A stretch of DNA of 64,000 nucleotides from a virus (IMGVR_UViG_3300023174_005299:1-64000); one strand, 5' to 3'. Counted from the first letter of the stretch, positions 26,368 to 35,430 are shown. Notes: a model not told the origin generated them from the letters alone. A program made the numbers and translations.

Positions 26368-27197
26368 TTTTTCTTGCCCGATTTCATATTGGCGCACCAG
26401 TGATACATCCGAGCCCGTTCGCCTGATGCGTTTTTAGCACGAGCACGTAGATCAGTTACTGACCCATCACAACTGGCACCTGCACGTTTCACACGTCCAG
26501 GACGACTCTTGCCCTTGACCTTGCCATCTGCAAAGTTTTCTTTCATGATCCATGTATCTGGTACTTGTTTATACCGGTCTACCCACATGTCATGCAACTT
26601 CTGACCACTGATGCTGTGAGTTTTTGCAATACGTGTCATTATCTTGTCAATTGTGTCATACACTTGATCATTGCTGGCAGACTGTAATCGTTGTTTGCGA
26701 GCCGTCAATGCCGCTCGTAGTTCTTCCACAGCTTGATTATCTTTGCTGTGGTCCATGTTTTCCGCCACAGTGGATTCCGCGGCAGTACCGATCAAATGCT
26801 TTGCATCGCCTGCCTTGTTCCAGGCCGCCCACATTGCTTGGCCTTGACTTGTTTGATTGTAACTGGGTCGAATATCATTGCCTAACATTTTGGCATACGC
26901 ATACATTGTGGATGCCACACCTTTGTTTCTATATGCTGGGTCAACCTCAGTGCCGCCGCTTTCTAAGTAATCCGCGGATGGATCTCTCTTCCCTCCTGGA
27001 GATCTTACAATTATTTCAAACAGGATATGACCTATTTCCCTATCGCTATCATAGGCCTTAACTGACAATAATGGCTCACCCATAAACATTTCAACTGATG
27101 CTTTGTAAGTATAATCACCAATCTTTTGTGTGTGTCTGAATCTTCGATTAAGAATATCTGTGTTTATTGTTTCAGTAACAAACTCTTGTGCTCTCAT
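26364..27197 (-). CDS. tagged GNAT-like protein with basic C-terminal module
   Basis: The 277 aa start MRAQEFVTETI. Residues about 30-130 look like a GNAT acetyltransferase (YKASVEMFMGEPLL, then EVDPAYRNKGVASTMYAYA with the R-x-x-G-x-A acetyl-CoA loop). STVAEN near 143 is a cleavage-like site. The C-terminal 60 residues are strongly basic (GKVKGKSRPGRVKRAGASC) and end HWCANMKSGKKK, probably a DNA-binding module. Paralogous in layout to the next gene. It overlaps both neighbours. Confidence 0.65.
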   Translation of the reverse strand: MRAQEFVTETINTDILNRRFRHTQKIGDYTYKASVEMFMGEPLLSVKAYDSDREIGHILFEIIVRSPGGKRDPSADYLESGGTEVDPAYRNKGVASTMYAYAKMLGNDIRPSYNQTSQGQAMWAAWNKAGDAKHLIGTAAESTVAENMDHSKDNQAVEELRAALTARKQRLQSASNDQVYDTIDKIMTRIAKTHSISGQKLHDMWVDRYKQVPDTWIMKENFADGKVKGKSRPGRVKRAGASCDGSVTDLRARAKNASGERARMYHWCANMKSGKKK

Positions 27198-28075
27198 GCT
27201 AGTCCAATCTTGCCAGGTGCCATTGGTCCGTCTTTGATTCTTTCACCGCCATCAAAGTAACGTATTTCAATGGGCATGTCCTGCCAGTTTAATCTGTAGG
27301 CAGCCATGATACGATGATTGCCTTCGTTGACCCATGCTTCACCATTGTAGGCCACCATGATATAGGGCAGGTATTCCTGATCGGGATTACTGCCCATGGG
27401 CGGCAACTTGCCTGTGCGTTCCATGTAATCCATCAACCACTTTAAGTCATCTCGACGCACATTGGTTTGTTCGTTGCGCATGCCGGGAAGAGAAGCCAAT
27501 CTCATTACACGCACTCTAGGTGGAGTTCCAACAACACCGGCAGTAGTGCTACCCATATAAGGAACACCGTAGCTGTTGCGGCCTTTGCTTTGAGCATAGT
27601 CTATTTTATCTTGTAACCATTCTTCGTTGGGTACATCTACACTTAACTTGCCTTCTGTTACTGTTTGCTCTTTGATTCGTGGATTTAGGGTTTTTATGTG
27701 TGTAGCATCGCCTTGTTTTTCCCACTTATTCCACATGGCCTGGCCATCATCTGTTTGATTGGTAGAAGGTGATATGTTGGCACCCAGCATACGCATCACA
27801 GCATACATGTTTGCGGCAATACCTTGTCCCTGCCACTCTGGCTCTACATGAGTGCTTAGACTTTCCAATCCCGGACGAGTTTTGTGCTTCCAAAATCCTG
27901 CTTGAGCAATCACTTCGTTGTTTTTGTCAGTCACAGTGACCACCGGGCCAAATCCTTGATCATTTGTTACTTCGTACATGACGCCATTGATTTCCTGACG
28001 GAACTCAAACCCCGGTTGCATCACATCCTGGTTGAATTTTTCTTTGTATTCGCGTAAAAACTCTTGTGCTCTCAT
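27194..28075 (-). CDS. tagged GNAT-like / ParB-like protein
   Basis: The 293 aa start MRAQEFLREYKE. A GNAT-like domain (VEPEWQGQGIAANMYAVM) parallels that of the preceding gene, including the same following segment (ISPSTNQTDDGQAMWNKW versus IRPSYNQTSQGQAMWAAW). After TVTEG near 155 comes a second domain with YLPYIMVAYNGEAWVNEGNHR, the ParB/sulfiredoxin-like pattern used for nucleotide binding or DNA cleavage. The two domains on either side of a TVTE site fit the processed-cargo model. Confidence 0.65.
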   Translation of the reverse strand: MRAQEFLREYKEKFNQDVMQPGFEFRQEINGVMYEVTNDQGFGPVVTVTDKNNEVIAQAGFWKHKTRPGLESLSTHVEPEWQGQGIAANMYAVMRMLGANISPSTNQTDDGQAMWNKWEKQGDATHIKTLNPRIKEQTVTEGKLSVDVPNEEWLQDKIDYAQSKGRNSYGVPYMGSTTAGVVGTPPRVRVMRLASLPGMRNEQTNVRRDDLKWLMDYMERTGKLPPMGSNPDQEYLPYIMVAYNGEAWVNEGNHRIMAAYRLNWQDMPIEIRYFDGGERIKDGPMAPGKIGLA

Positions 28076-28076
28076 A

Positions 28077-29612
28077 TTAGTGGAACATTAAGTAACTGTC
28101 GATCACATCCTTGCGATTGGCTGCACGATCTCCGGCACCGGGCTGTACAATAACATTCCACTTGGGTGCAGGACCCACCGGTGTTGCCAGCATTTGATCG
28201 TAGGTGATAATTGACTTGGGATCAACCTGATATTGCTGTGCAAGACGTTGTTTAAATGTGTCAAGTGCTTCAGGACTGGCAAACTGTGTGCGGCCCTTGG
28301 CGTCTTTGATCAAACTGTTGCCGTTACGTGCAATCAAATCAAAAAACATGTTCTTGGGAACTGTAACACCTTGCTTGACTGTGGCTCCAGGATTTTGTTG
28401 TTTATAGAATTCCACTTTCTTTTCTTCGCCACGTTTACTACCTGATGAGAAGTTCATTGTAAAGTTTGCAGGTGACGCACCTGTGGCAACATCGCCCATC
28501 TTGGTGTAGGCATAGAATTGTACATCAGGATTGGATTTAGCAACATCATAAGCAAGATCCAAGTATTCCTTACTGAAGAAGTCACCAGCATCGTGCCAAC
28601 GCACAACTAGTTGAATACCAGCTTTGTCTGCTTTGGCTTTAATTGTTTTAATCTCTTGATTGACTCTGGCACTGTAACCTTCGGGATCATTCACCAAGAA
28701 ATTTAGTGCTTGCGCCGCTGACATAGAGCTAGCAGGGAACATGACATAGCCACCCTTACGTGCATAGCAGAATAATTGGCAAGCACCAGCACCAGGACAT
28801 GTAGTAATTTCCACAAAGTCACCGGTGTCTTCATCTACAACAATGCCACTCAGCGCCGGCAATGTCAAGTCATAAATGATTTCACCTTCAGTCTTGCTCT
28901 TTTCCATTTTGGCATTGGTACCAAGTATAGCTCGTGGGCGTGTAGTAATTTGACTAGCTAAGTCGTCTAAGTCCCACTCGGTGTTGTTATCGTCTTTGGT
29001 GATGGCTTTGATGTTGCTGCCGTGAATAATTGGGGCAAACTTATCACGCTTGGTCTTTGTACCGGTCTTGATACGATTAGCATAGCCCTGCAATTCATCA
29101 CGTGGTATTGTGCGTTGTGGTGCGTTGAGTTTGATTGCTTCCGCCACACCTTGCTCTTTTTTAACAACAAACGATATTTGTTTGTTTCCAGTGTTGGGAT
29201 CTGTGTATACGCTCTTGAACACTCTACCGCCATGTTGTTTGGCATGAGCAAATGCTTCTTGTTTGTTGTCAAATCTGTTAGTAGGTGGCTTGATCATTGG
29301 GCTGGCTTCTTCGCCTATGCCACGAACAGCACGATCTAATCGCCATCTTTGTTGCGGTCCCAGCAAATGATTGTCTTCGGGTTTGGGACTATGGCCACCG
29401 TAACGACTTGGGTCAGCATGATGTCTTATACCTGTGGCAGTTTTTTCCACCGACCCTAGGTTAACTGGGGAATTATCTGGCGGAGAATTTGGTCCACGAC
29501 GACCACTGTTGGCGTTGCCAGCTTCTTCAACACCTTGATCTTGAATGTTCAATACCTTGACTGGAAATCCACCCAGGGTTGTTTCTTTTAATATAAAATC
29601 GTGAGCTCTCAT
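28077..29612 (-). CDS. tagged gp88-like domain protein
   Basis: The 511 aa start MRAHDFILKETT. The first 160 residues are low-complexity and carry GVEE (about 27-30) and GVAE158 sites. The rest matches, from memory, the phage 'gene product 88' domain: TTCPGAGACQLFCYARKGGY with four clustered cysteines/aromatics, then VRWHDAGDFFSKEYLDLA and FYAYTK. The biochemical activity of that domain is unknown to me. The ATG overlaps the stop of the 1087-aa gene. Confidence 0.65.
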   Translation of the reverse strand: MRAHDFILKETTLGGFPVKVLNIQDQGVEEAGNANSGRRGPNSPPDNSPVNLGSVEKTATGIRHHADPSRYGGHSPKPEDNHLLGPQQRWRLDRAVRGIGEEASPMIKPPTNRFDNKQEAFAHAKQHGGRVFKSVYTDPNTGNKQISFVVKKEQGVAEAIKLNAPQRTIPRDELQGYANRIKTGTKTKRDKFAPIIHGSNIKAITKDDNNTEWDLDDLASQITTRPRAILGTNAKMEKSKTEGEIIYDLTLPALSGIVVDEDTGDFVEITTCPGAGACQLFCYARKGGYVMFPASSMSAAQALNFLVNDPEGYSARVNQEIKTIKAKADKAGIQLVVRWHDAGDFFSKEYLDLAYDVAKSNPDVQFYAYTKMGDVATGASPANFTMNFSSGSKRGEEKKVEFYKQQNPGATVKQGVTVPKNMFFDLIARNGNSLIKDAKGRTQFASPEALDTFKQRLAQQYQVDPKSIITYDQMLATPVGPAPKWNVIVQPGAGDRAANRKDVIDSYLMFH

Positions 29613-32600
29613 TTTGCTTTGATCTCTTTCAGTTGGTTTTGTAGTTTGGTCATCAATAACGGTGGGCTGCCATTATCATCAATTGCCCAACCCAATTTCT
29701 TGGCTTGTCGCTGTGTTTCGCCAGGCTTGATATCAACTGTTAGGCCTGACACATAACGTGGATCGTGCGCCAGTTTGCTGTCAACAGGAATAAAACCGGT
29801 GGCTTCTTTTAACTGAACTGTTTTGGCACGGGCCGCCAGTTTTTCTGGCAAGGTAAATTCTGAATCAGGAGCAACACACACTGTGTCGACGCATTGATTG
29901 AGAACTTCGGTGGGCAAATCAATATAACTCAATGCACCACCATAGGCTTCTTGGAATGGCAAAGCAATGCCCACCAGGGAGTTGGTGAACGTTGGATTCT
30001 GTCCCACTTCACCAGGGCGATTCCCCCTCCAAAGACGAGTCTGACCTGATGCAACTGCCGGTAATTGACTTTGAATTTTGTTTGCTTGAGCAACTAGACT
30101 GCGAATTCGCGGTGTGTTTGCATAGTCATGCCCGTCATGAGTTATTTTGCCTTCTTGCTGTTCGTTTGATCTGACATACACTTTTTGCGGCAGTTGTTTG
30201 TTGTCGTTATTATATTTTGCCGGCTCACTGGATTTTTCTTTGTCAAAATACTTTCGCATCTCTGCTGAACTTGTCTTGGATTTTCTTTCACCGGGGGCCT
30301 TGGGCTTTGTTAAAAATCCAATTACACCTTCATCTGCAATATCTTCCGCTATTGGTTTTATTCTACTCAATTCGTACATGACTTTGTTGCCGGTTTCTGC
30401 ACGGAACGCACGGAAGCCCAAAGCCCTTGCATAACGCTGAACCAAACTGTCATACAGTCTTGCCCTGGTCATTGCTTTCCTTTGATCCTCATCTGGTTTA
30501 ACTTCTTTTGAGGCTGAGAAATATATTTTATTGGGCTTGTATTTTCCTTTTGCACCAGGCACCCTGTCAGAAATAAATGTTTGAACAGCACTTAGCACAG
30601 TGGCAAATACACGCTGTTGATCACCCTCACCTGTCTTTTCTTGACTGTTGTTTCTAAAGAACTCAACACTCCAGGCTTCCTCTTTTGTCTCTTGTTTAAA
30701 TCCCTTGTTAAACATAATGCTTAGAAAAGTTCCGTCATCTAATCGTGCTATTGCGTCTACATCACCGTGGTCACCCTTTTCCCACCGAAGTATTTTATAG
30801 GGTTGGTCCAATGATTCATTTATAGATTCATCAAATCGCCAATTACCAGTAAAAAATGGATCATTAATGACTATCTCGCCATCACTGCCAAGCATAAAAT
30901 TACCGCCATGCAAATCAAGTCTGTATCCCTTTCGGTCAGCAAGCTTATCCAGTTGCTCAATGGTGTTGGCCAACAACAGAAATTGTTGCCGCCCACCAAC
31001 CAATGACATTAGTTTTCCTGTTTCTTGATCTCCGTGGCGTCTTAGGAATTTATTAACTCCACGGTCTGCACCATTGGACTGTATCAAACTTGCCAGTTGC
31101 CCTAGCCTGGAACCAACCAGTATCAACCCAGACTTGCTAAGATCAAACATTCTTTCACAGTTGATCTGCAGATATCGTTTACCTTCAAAGTCAAAAGGTT
31201 CCCAGCCGCCAAACTGTGGCAAAAATGGATTGTTAGGCTTTGCCATGCAGTAATCGGCAAAGTCTTTGAAACTTTGTTGTCCTTGGGATAACTTACCGCC
31301 TGGACCGTAACCGAATATTTTGAGAACAGTTCCGTCGGGTGCTAGATAGGCATCTTGGTCCTGACCTTTGCCCAAAAATGCGTAGCCTTTTTTTACAAGA
31401 ATTGGTTGAATGTTTTTGCTGATCTGAGCTTCGTCTATGCTTTGTTTATCTTCGTCAGTGGTTGATTCGGGCACCGCTTGCCCTTGGCGACGACGCAGAT
31501 CATCTTTCATGCGCTGTAATAATTCTTCGCGAGCACCGGCAGCACCCATGTGCTTGATGGTCTGCGATGCACGCCCTATGGTTTGTATGTCCTTGACTGT
31601 TTGTCCAACACCACTGGTGGTGGCGCAACCAGGTGTGCCAGCTATGCATGCTGCCGCGGCCACGGCTGCTAGTTGGTCTTTGACAGATTCTTCCAATGGA
31701 ATATCTTTAAAAAATTCTGGGTACTGATCCACCCAATGACGCATGATACGGCCTGCCATGGCATTGGCCTCATCTTCGTGGGGTGATCCTGTTTCGCCTG
31801 CATCTACAGGCATGGTGGCCAGTTCATCCTGACGAGCATGCGTGAGTTCGTGTGCTAGAGTACGCAGTATGTCCAAAGGATGTCGGTTACTTACTGCCAG
31901 GGTCACTGAATATGTGTCAGTGTCAAACTGACCAAACGTGCCGTGTCTACGTGTCCACTCAGGATCTTTTTTTATTATAATTTTTGGGGCTTGTTCAATA
32001 CCAAGATATTCCATACAACTGTTTATGAATGGTTGCAGTATTTCTTTAATGTCACGGGGTTGTTGAGCTTCGGCTATGCTTTCGCTGACACCACCGTCAT
32101 CGCCACTACCACCGTCAAGCATGTTCAATGGACCAAAGCTGCCATACACAAATTTGGGTTTTTTGCGTTCTTTGAGACTTAGACTTTGGCTTTTGGCTGC
32201 TTGGCGTGCGGCTGTTAATCGATCCAATGTGCCGTTGTTTCTCAGCACTTTGAATGCTAGATTCTCGGGACTGAATTCACCAGTGTCTGCCAAACCAGCT
32301 TTGCGCATGTCTTTGATTTTGTCAGCAACTTGATCCATGCTGTCAAGGTCGCCACTTGCAATAGCCGAGTCAACTCGGTGTCCTAGATCTTCATACTTGC
32401 TCTTGACACTGATGTCATTGATGCTGGGTTGACTACGTTTGGGTACGCTCAACCATTTGTTGTCGCGAATTGAATATATGCCTTGACTGACATGCGGCTG
32501 TTTGCTGTCTTGCACATACAACTCAATGTCATAAGGGCCAATTTTAAAATTGTACTCATCATTGTATTGATACTTCTTGGCATTGAACAGTTCTTGATAT

Positions 32601-32872
32601 ACAGGATCATCGGGAATGTCTACAACTAGGTGTAGGTCAATGTCGCTGTGTGGGGTATATGTGTAGGCAGCATTGCTGCCGCTCAGTGTTATATCTTTGA
32701 GTGCCAGGTCATCTACACCCAGAAATTCTCGAAAATCATCTGCAATTTTCAGCAGATGATCTCGAACATCCAGGCGTAAATGTTGGTTAGACCCCCATAG
32801 TCGAGGGTTTAACTCTTGGTTAAATTTAATTGCGTCACTGAGACGAAATGATTCTAGTTCGTTGATGTCCAT
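29609..32872 (-). CDS. giant multi-enzyme cargo protein (NTase, metallopeptidase-like, kinase-like, ADP-ribosyltransferase-like)
   Basis: The 1087 aa read as a string of domains. Residues 1-230: nucleotidyltransferase fold with GSN (65-67) and DxD (D77, D79). After SIAE268: a metallopeptidase-like domain with HELTH (341-345). After IDE481: a kinase-like domain with LDLHGGN (652-658) and IND (669-671). Then an unassigned module (690-840), and a C-terminal part with RLWRGNRP, TFTNS and DSEFTLP (946-1009), the R-S-E order of ADP-ribosyltransferases such as T4 Alt. Assignments are by motif only. Confidence 0.65.
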   Translation of the reverse strand: MDINELESFRLSDAIKFNQELNPRLWGSNQHLRLDVRDHLLKIADDFREFLGVDDLALKDITLSGSNAAYTYTPHSDIDLHLVVDIPDDPVYQELFNAKKYQYNDEYNFKIGPYDIELYVQDSKQPHVSQGIYSIRDNKWLSVPKRSQPSINDISVKSKYEDLGHRVDSAIASGDLDSMDQVADKIKDMRKAGLADTGEFSPENLAFKVLRNNGTLDRLTAARQAAKSQSLSLKERKKPKFVYGSFGPLNMLDGGSGDDGGVSESIAEAQQPRDIKEILQPFINSCMEYLGIEQAPKIIIKKDPEWTRRHGTFGQFDTDTYSVTLAVSNRHPLDILRTLAHELTHARQDELATMPVDAGETGSPHEDEANAMAGRIMRHWVDQYPEFFKDIPLEESVKDQLAAVAAAACIAGTPGCATTSGVGQTVKDIQTIGRASQTIKHMGAAGAREELLQRMKDDLRRRQGQAVPESTTDEDKQSIDEAQISKNIQPILVKKGYAFLGKGQDQDAYLAPDGTVLKIFGYGPGGKLSQGQQSFKDFADYCMAKPNNPFLPQFGGWEPFDFEGKRYLQINCERMFDLSKSGLILVGSRLGQLASLIQSNGADRGVNKFLRRHGDQETGKLMSLVGGRQQFLLLANTIEQLDKLADRKGYRLDLHGGNFMLGSDGEIVINDPFFTGNWRFDESINESLDQPYKILRWEKGDHGDVDAIARLDDGTFLSIMFNKGFKQETKEEAWSVEFFRNNSQEKTGEGDQQRVFATVLSAVQTFISDRVPGAKGKYKPNKIYFSASKEVKPDEDQRKAMTRARLYDSLVQRYARALGFRAFRAETGNKVMYELSRIKPIAEDIADEGVIGFLTKPKAPGERKSKTSSAEMRKYFDKEKSSEPAKYNNDNKQLPQKVYVRSNEQQEGKITHDGHDYANTPRIRSLVAQANKIQSQLPAVASGQTRLWRGNRPGEVGQNPTFTNSLVGIALPFQEAYGGALSYIDLPTEVLNQCVDTVCVAPDSEFTLPEKLAARAKTVQLKEATGFIPVDSKLAHDPRYVSGLTVDIKPGETQRQAKKLGWAIDDNGSPPLLMTKLQNQLKEIKAK

Positions 32873-32892
32873 ACGAACTATATTTACCGCAA

Positions 32893-33765
32893 TTATTTTT
32901 TCTTAGTAGATGTCTTGGGTTTGGCTTTTTTAGCTGGTTCGTCGCTAGCCAGTACCACTGGTTCATTGCTGGCCAACACCACTGGTTCTTGAACTGGTGT
33001 TGCAGGCGTTTGTGTCTTTTGTAAATTGGCGTCCATGGCTTGGAATGCACGATACAAGGGTTCTTGTGCCTGGAAGTCAAACACATAGCTGCCGGTGTGC
33101 TTGAGCAACACACGTTTGTCCACCCAGATTTTGCCACCGATGTCACGCCAGTTTTCACAGAACGTCCAGTCTTCACTGTAGTAGCGATTTTCACGCACAG
33201 CAGTGTCATAGTAAGTGCGCAAATGCTGGTCCAGTTCCTTGGGCAAGCCAATGTCATTGTTGAATGGCTTGACTGCGGGGTGGGCATTGAGTTTTTCAAA
33301 CACATCGCGCTTGACCAACATAAAGCCGGTACCAGTCTTTGATACTTCTTGTAAGCCATCTTCGCCTTCTTCGGCGCCGTCAAACCCATTAACTACCCAC
33401 TTAACTGGCAAGGTCTTCATGGGATACAATCCACCAATCACATCAACTTGGCGATTCAACATCACCAGCAGATGCCAAGGTTCCCAGCCAATGTCAGCAT
33501 CGATGAACATCAAATGCGTTGAATCAGGATTGGCCAAAAACTTAGCCACTAGGGTATTACGTGCACGACTGATCAAACTTTCATTGGTCATGGTTTCCAT
33601 GGTCCAGTCAATGCCTAGTTGTCGGCATGTGTTGGCCCATTTGATGTAGCTCATGAATGTTGATTCAGTTAACATGCCACCATAACAGGGCATGCAGATG
33701 TGTACGCGAGTAGTGCGTAAGTAGTCGACGTTGACTTGAATTTGTTGTTGCTGTTGTTCGGACAT
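32893..33765 (-). CDS. glycosyltransferase-like protein with basic tail
   Basis: The 290 aa resemble GT-A (Anp1/GT2-like) transferases: VHICMPCYGG at the first strand, ARNTLVAKFL, then MFIDADIGWEP with the DxD metal motif (about 89-91) and a later EDWTFCENWRDIGG. The tail repeats EPVVLAS twice and ends in Lys-rich KKAKPKTSTKKK. A GAGGAAAC ribosome-binding site precedes ATG 33765. The target may be a virion protein or cell-surface glycan. Confidence 0.65.
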   Translation of the reverse strand: MSEQQQQQIQVNVDYLRTTRVHICMPCYGGMLTESTFMSYIKWANTCRQLGIDWTMETMTNESLISRARNTLVAKFLANPDSTHLMFIDADIGWEPWHLLVMLNRQVDVIGGLYPMKTLPVKWVVNGFDGAEEGEDGLQEVSKTGTGFMLVKRDVFEKLNAHPAVKPFNNDIGLPKELDQHLRTYYDTAVRENRYYSEDWTFCENWRDIGGKIWVDKRVLLKHTGSYVFDFQAQEPLYRAFQAMDANLQKTQTPATPVQEPVVLASNEPVVLASDEPAKKAKPKTSTKKK

Positions 33766-33824
33766 TGTTTCCTCGTAAAAAAATTGTGCAAATATTTAAC
33801 AAGGTCGCCAACCAGCGGTGATTT

Positions 33825-33962
33825 TTATGTGGGTATTTTGAGTCCAAGTCCGATTATTGGAGCATGGCGCACTGGGCGCGGTGTCATTTTTGTGAGTGGA
33901 GACCCGTGCTGTTGAGTCTTGGGCGCTCGTGTAGTGGATTGAGGTTTATTGGCTGGTTTCAT
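33825..33962 (-). CDS. possible small basic ORF, 45 aa
   Basis: This frame overlaps the end of the nucleotidyltransferase gene and fills the 180-nt gap after it. The product would be Pro/Lys/Arg/Thr-rich and end PIIGLGLKIPT. There is no ribosome-binding site and no family, so it may be chance. The rest of the gap holds only the GTTAAATA box (33793-33800) and the next ribosome-binding site. Confidence 0.2.
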   Translation of the reverse strand: MKPANKPQSTTRAPKTQQHGSPLTKMTPRPVRHAPIIGLGLKIPT

Positions 33963-34980
33963 CGATGTAATCGTTGTTCTCGCCAATGTCAATCTCACGG
34001 CCCCGGGCCACTGGGCGTCGCCCTTGTTTTTGTCTAAAATCTTCAAGTCTAGCCAAGGCCTGCAATTTGCTCTGCATTGCGCCGGCCTTGTACAATACAT
34101 GTTCAGCACCGCGATAATTGCCAGATTTTAACATCCCGATTATTTCTGCAAATTGTTTGGCCAGACTGGATTTCAATGTATCTTCAGTCCAAGTGCCAAG
34201 TCCGCCTGTGGGACGAATTAATTCGCCTTGATCAGGATCATTGACTAGTGTAGCCTCATCAACTGGTGATTGTTTCCTGACAATGTCGGCCATGGCCTTT
34301 TTGTTGAGATTTTTAGTTTCTGCTGGCGCTTGTTTGCTGTCAGTGCCCATGCCGTTGTCCATGAGCTTGACTGTGACGTCTGTGAGTCTTGGATTATTGG
34401 CTGTGGCTGGGTACATGATGTTAACCAACTGTGCTTTGGTAGCATCATCATAGTTGGCCCACTTGGCACGAATTTCACTGCCTGATGTCATGCCATTGAA
34501 TTCATGCACAGGCAGGTACTTCAAATAACCGTGTTGACTCATTGGGGCAAGGCCATTGCGCTTGTAGTACTGCAACCAATCACTCACAGGTTGCCCTTTT
34601 CTAGCACCGCGAGTGACCAAGGGCAACTGCCCAGTTTTGGGATCTACTTCAGCCGGGAATGGTCCTTCGGGATCGGGTCCGTTTTTGGCATTCTTTTGAC
34701 TCTTGACAAATATTAACTGTGTATCATTGTCGGGATAGTGGCTGGTGATTTCGTCGGGTTTAAACGGACTCTTAACTTGTATGAATCTATGTGGTGGCAC
34801 ACCGGCCAGTTGTGCTAGTTTTTTCTTGATAGCAAAAGGAAACGGTCGTTCACTGCGATCATCAGTGGCTGCAATATAAACATCAGCTGAAGGAAATGCT
34901 TCGACTGCTTTGTCATACAAAGCCTTGTGTCCTGCATGGAACGGGTGAAAACCACCGGGAATTATAACCAATTTTTTCAT
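33946..34980 (-). CDS. cytidylyltransferase-fold (NMNAT/PPAT-like) protein with extension
   Basis: The 344 aa begin KKLVIIPGGFHPFHAGHKAL, the HxGH nucleotide-binding motif of the cytidylyltransferase superfamily (residues 9-18). SGSEIRAKW near 190 stands where the ISSTxIR motif lies. The last 120 residues are helical, contain SPVDEA and end DETSQ, similar to modules of the cargo proteins. Nicotinamide-nucleotide adenylyltransferase is one possible activity, which would feed NAD to an ADP-ribosyltransferase, but the substrate is not readable. A CATAAATA box lies 6 nt before the ATG. Confidence 0.7.
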   Translation of the reverse strand: MKKLVIIPGGFHPFHAGHKALYDKAVEAFPSADVYIAATDDRSERPFPFAIKKKLAQLAGVPPHRFIQVKSPFKPDEITSHYPDNDTQLIFVKSQKNAKNGPDPEGPFPAEVDPKTGQLPLVTRGARKGQPVSDWLQYYKRNGLAPMSQHGYLKYLPVHEFNGMTSGSEIRAKWANYDDATKAQLVNIMYPATANNPRLTDVTVKLMDNGMGTDSKQAPAETKNLNKKAMADIVRKQSPVDEATLVNDPDQGELIRPTGGLGTWTEDTLKSSLAKQFAEIIGMLKSGNYRGAEHVLYKAGAMQSKLQALARLEDFRQKQGRRPVARGREIDIGENNDYIDETSQ

Positions 34981-34986
34981 ATTGAT

Positions 34987-34994
34987 TATTTATG
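34987..34994 (-). promoter_or_regulatory. late-type promoter box before the nucleotidyltransferase gene
   Basis: The minus strand reads CATAAATA, one base from the T4 late consensus, and ends 6 nt before ATG 34980. No ribosome-binding site is present, so the message may be leaderless. Confidence 0.5.
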
Positions 34995-34995
34995 T

Positions 34996-35427
34996 TTAGA
35001 TGTTTTCTAGGAACCAAATATAAACTGGGCTAGAGAATTTAAACTCTACTTTACCATTACAGCCCATGATACCGTATAATTTATCTTCTATGATGTCTGC
35101 ATTTTCATCGTTGAAACTGTGATGATATGTGTTTAATTTGTAAAAAAGTTGAGTTGATTCCACACCTTCAAGGAAAATATCAAAGATTTCAATGACATGA
35201 TCTTCGACAATTACCCCGGCATCATCAACCACAGTGTGTTCACATGTTTTGCCACTTAGGAAAAATTCCACGACGTGATCTTGGTCATTTTCATCATCAA
35301 AACAGTGCTTGAAAGTGCGTTCGGCAGTGACTGCATCGGAGAATATCTCCTTGCCATCAAACACAAACTTAAAGTGCAGATCAGGGCTACAAGCCCTGAC
35401 AGTGAACGTAAACTCTGATTGGGTCAT
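34996..35427 (-). CDS. hypothetical beta-rich protein, 143 aa
   Basis: An acidic, aromatic protein of alternating strands (FTFTVRACSPDLHFKFVFDG, then VEFKFSSPVYIWFLENI) with several His and Asp residues. It looks like a small virion or structural beta protein. It follows a 122-aa gene with virion-like composition in the same operon. No family recognised. Confidence 0.6.
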   Translation of the reverse strand: MTQSEFTFTVRACSPDLHFKFVFDGKEIFSDAVTAERTFKHCFDDENDQDHVVEFFLSGKTCEHTVVDDAGVIVEDHVIEIFDIFLEGVESTQLFYKLNTYHHSFNDENADIIEDKLYGIMGCNGKVEFKFSSPVYIWFLENI

Positions 35428-35430
35428 TGA

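Noticed and set aside
33825-34109. 94-codon frame overlapping the nucleotidyltransferase gene
   Set aside because: Most of it lies over the real gene in another frame. Only the last 45 codons, filling the gap, are kept as a low-confidence entry.
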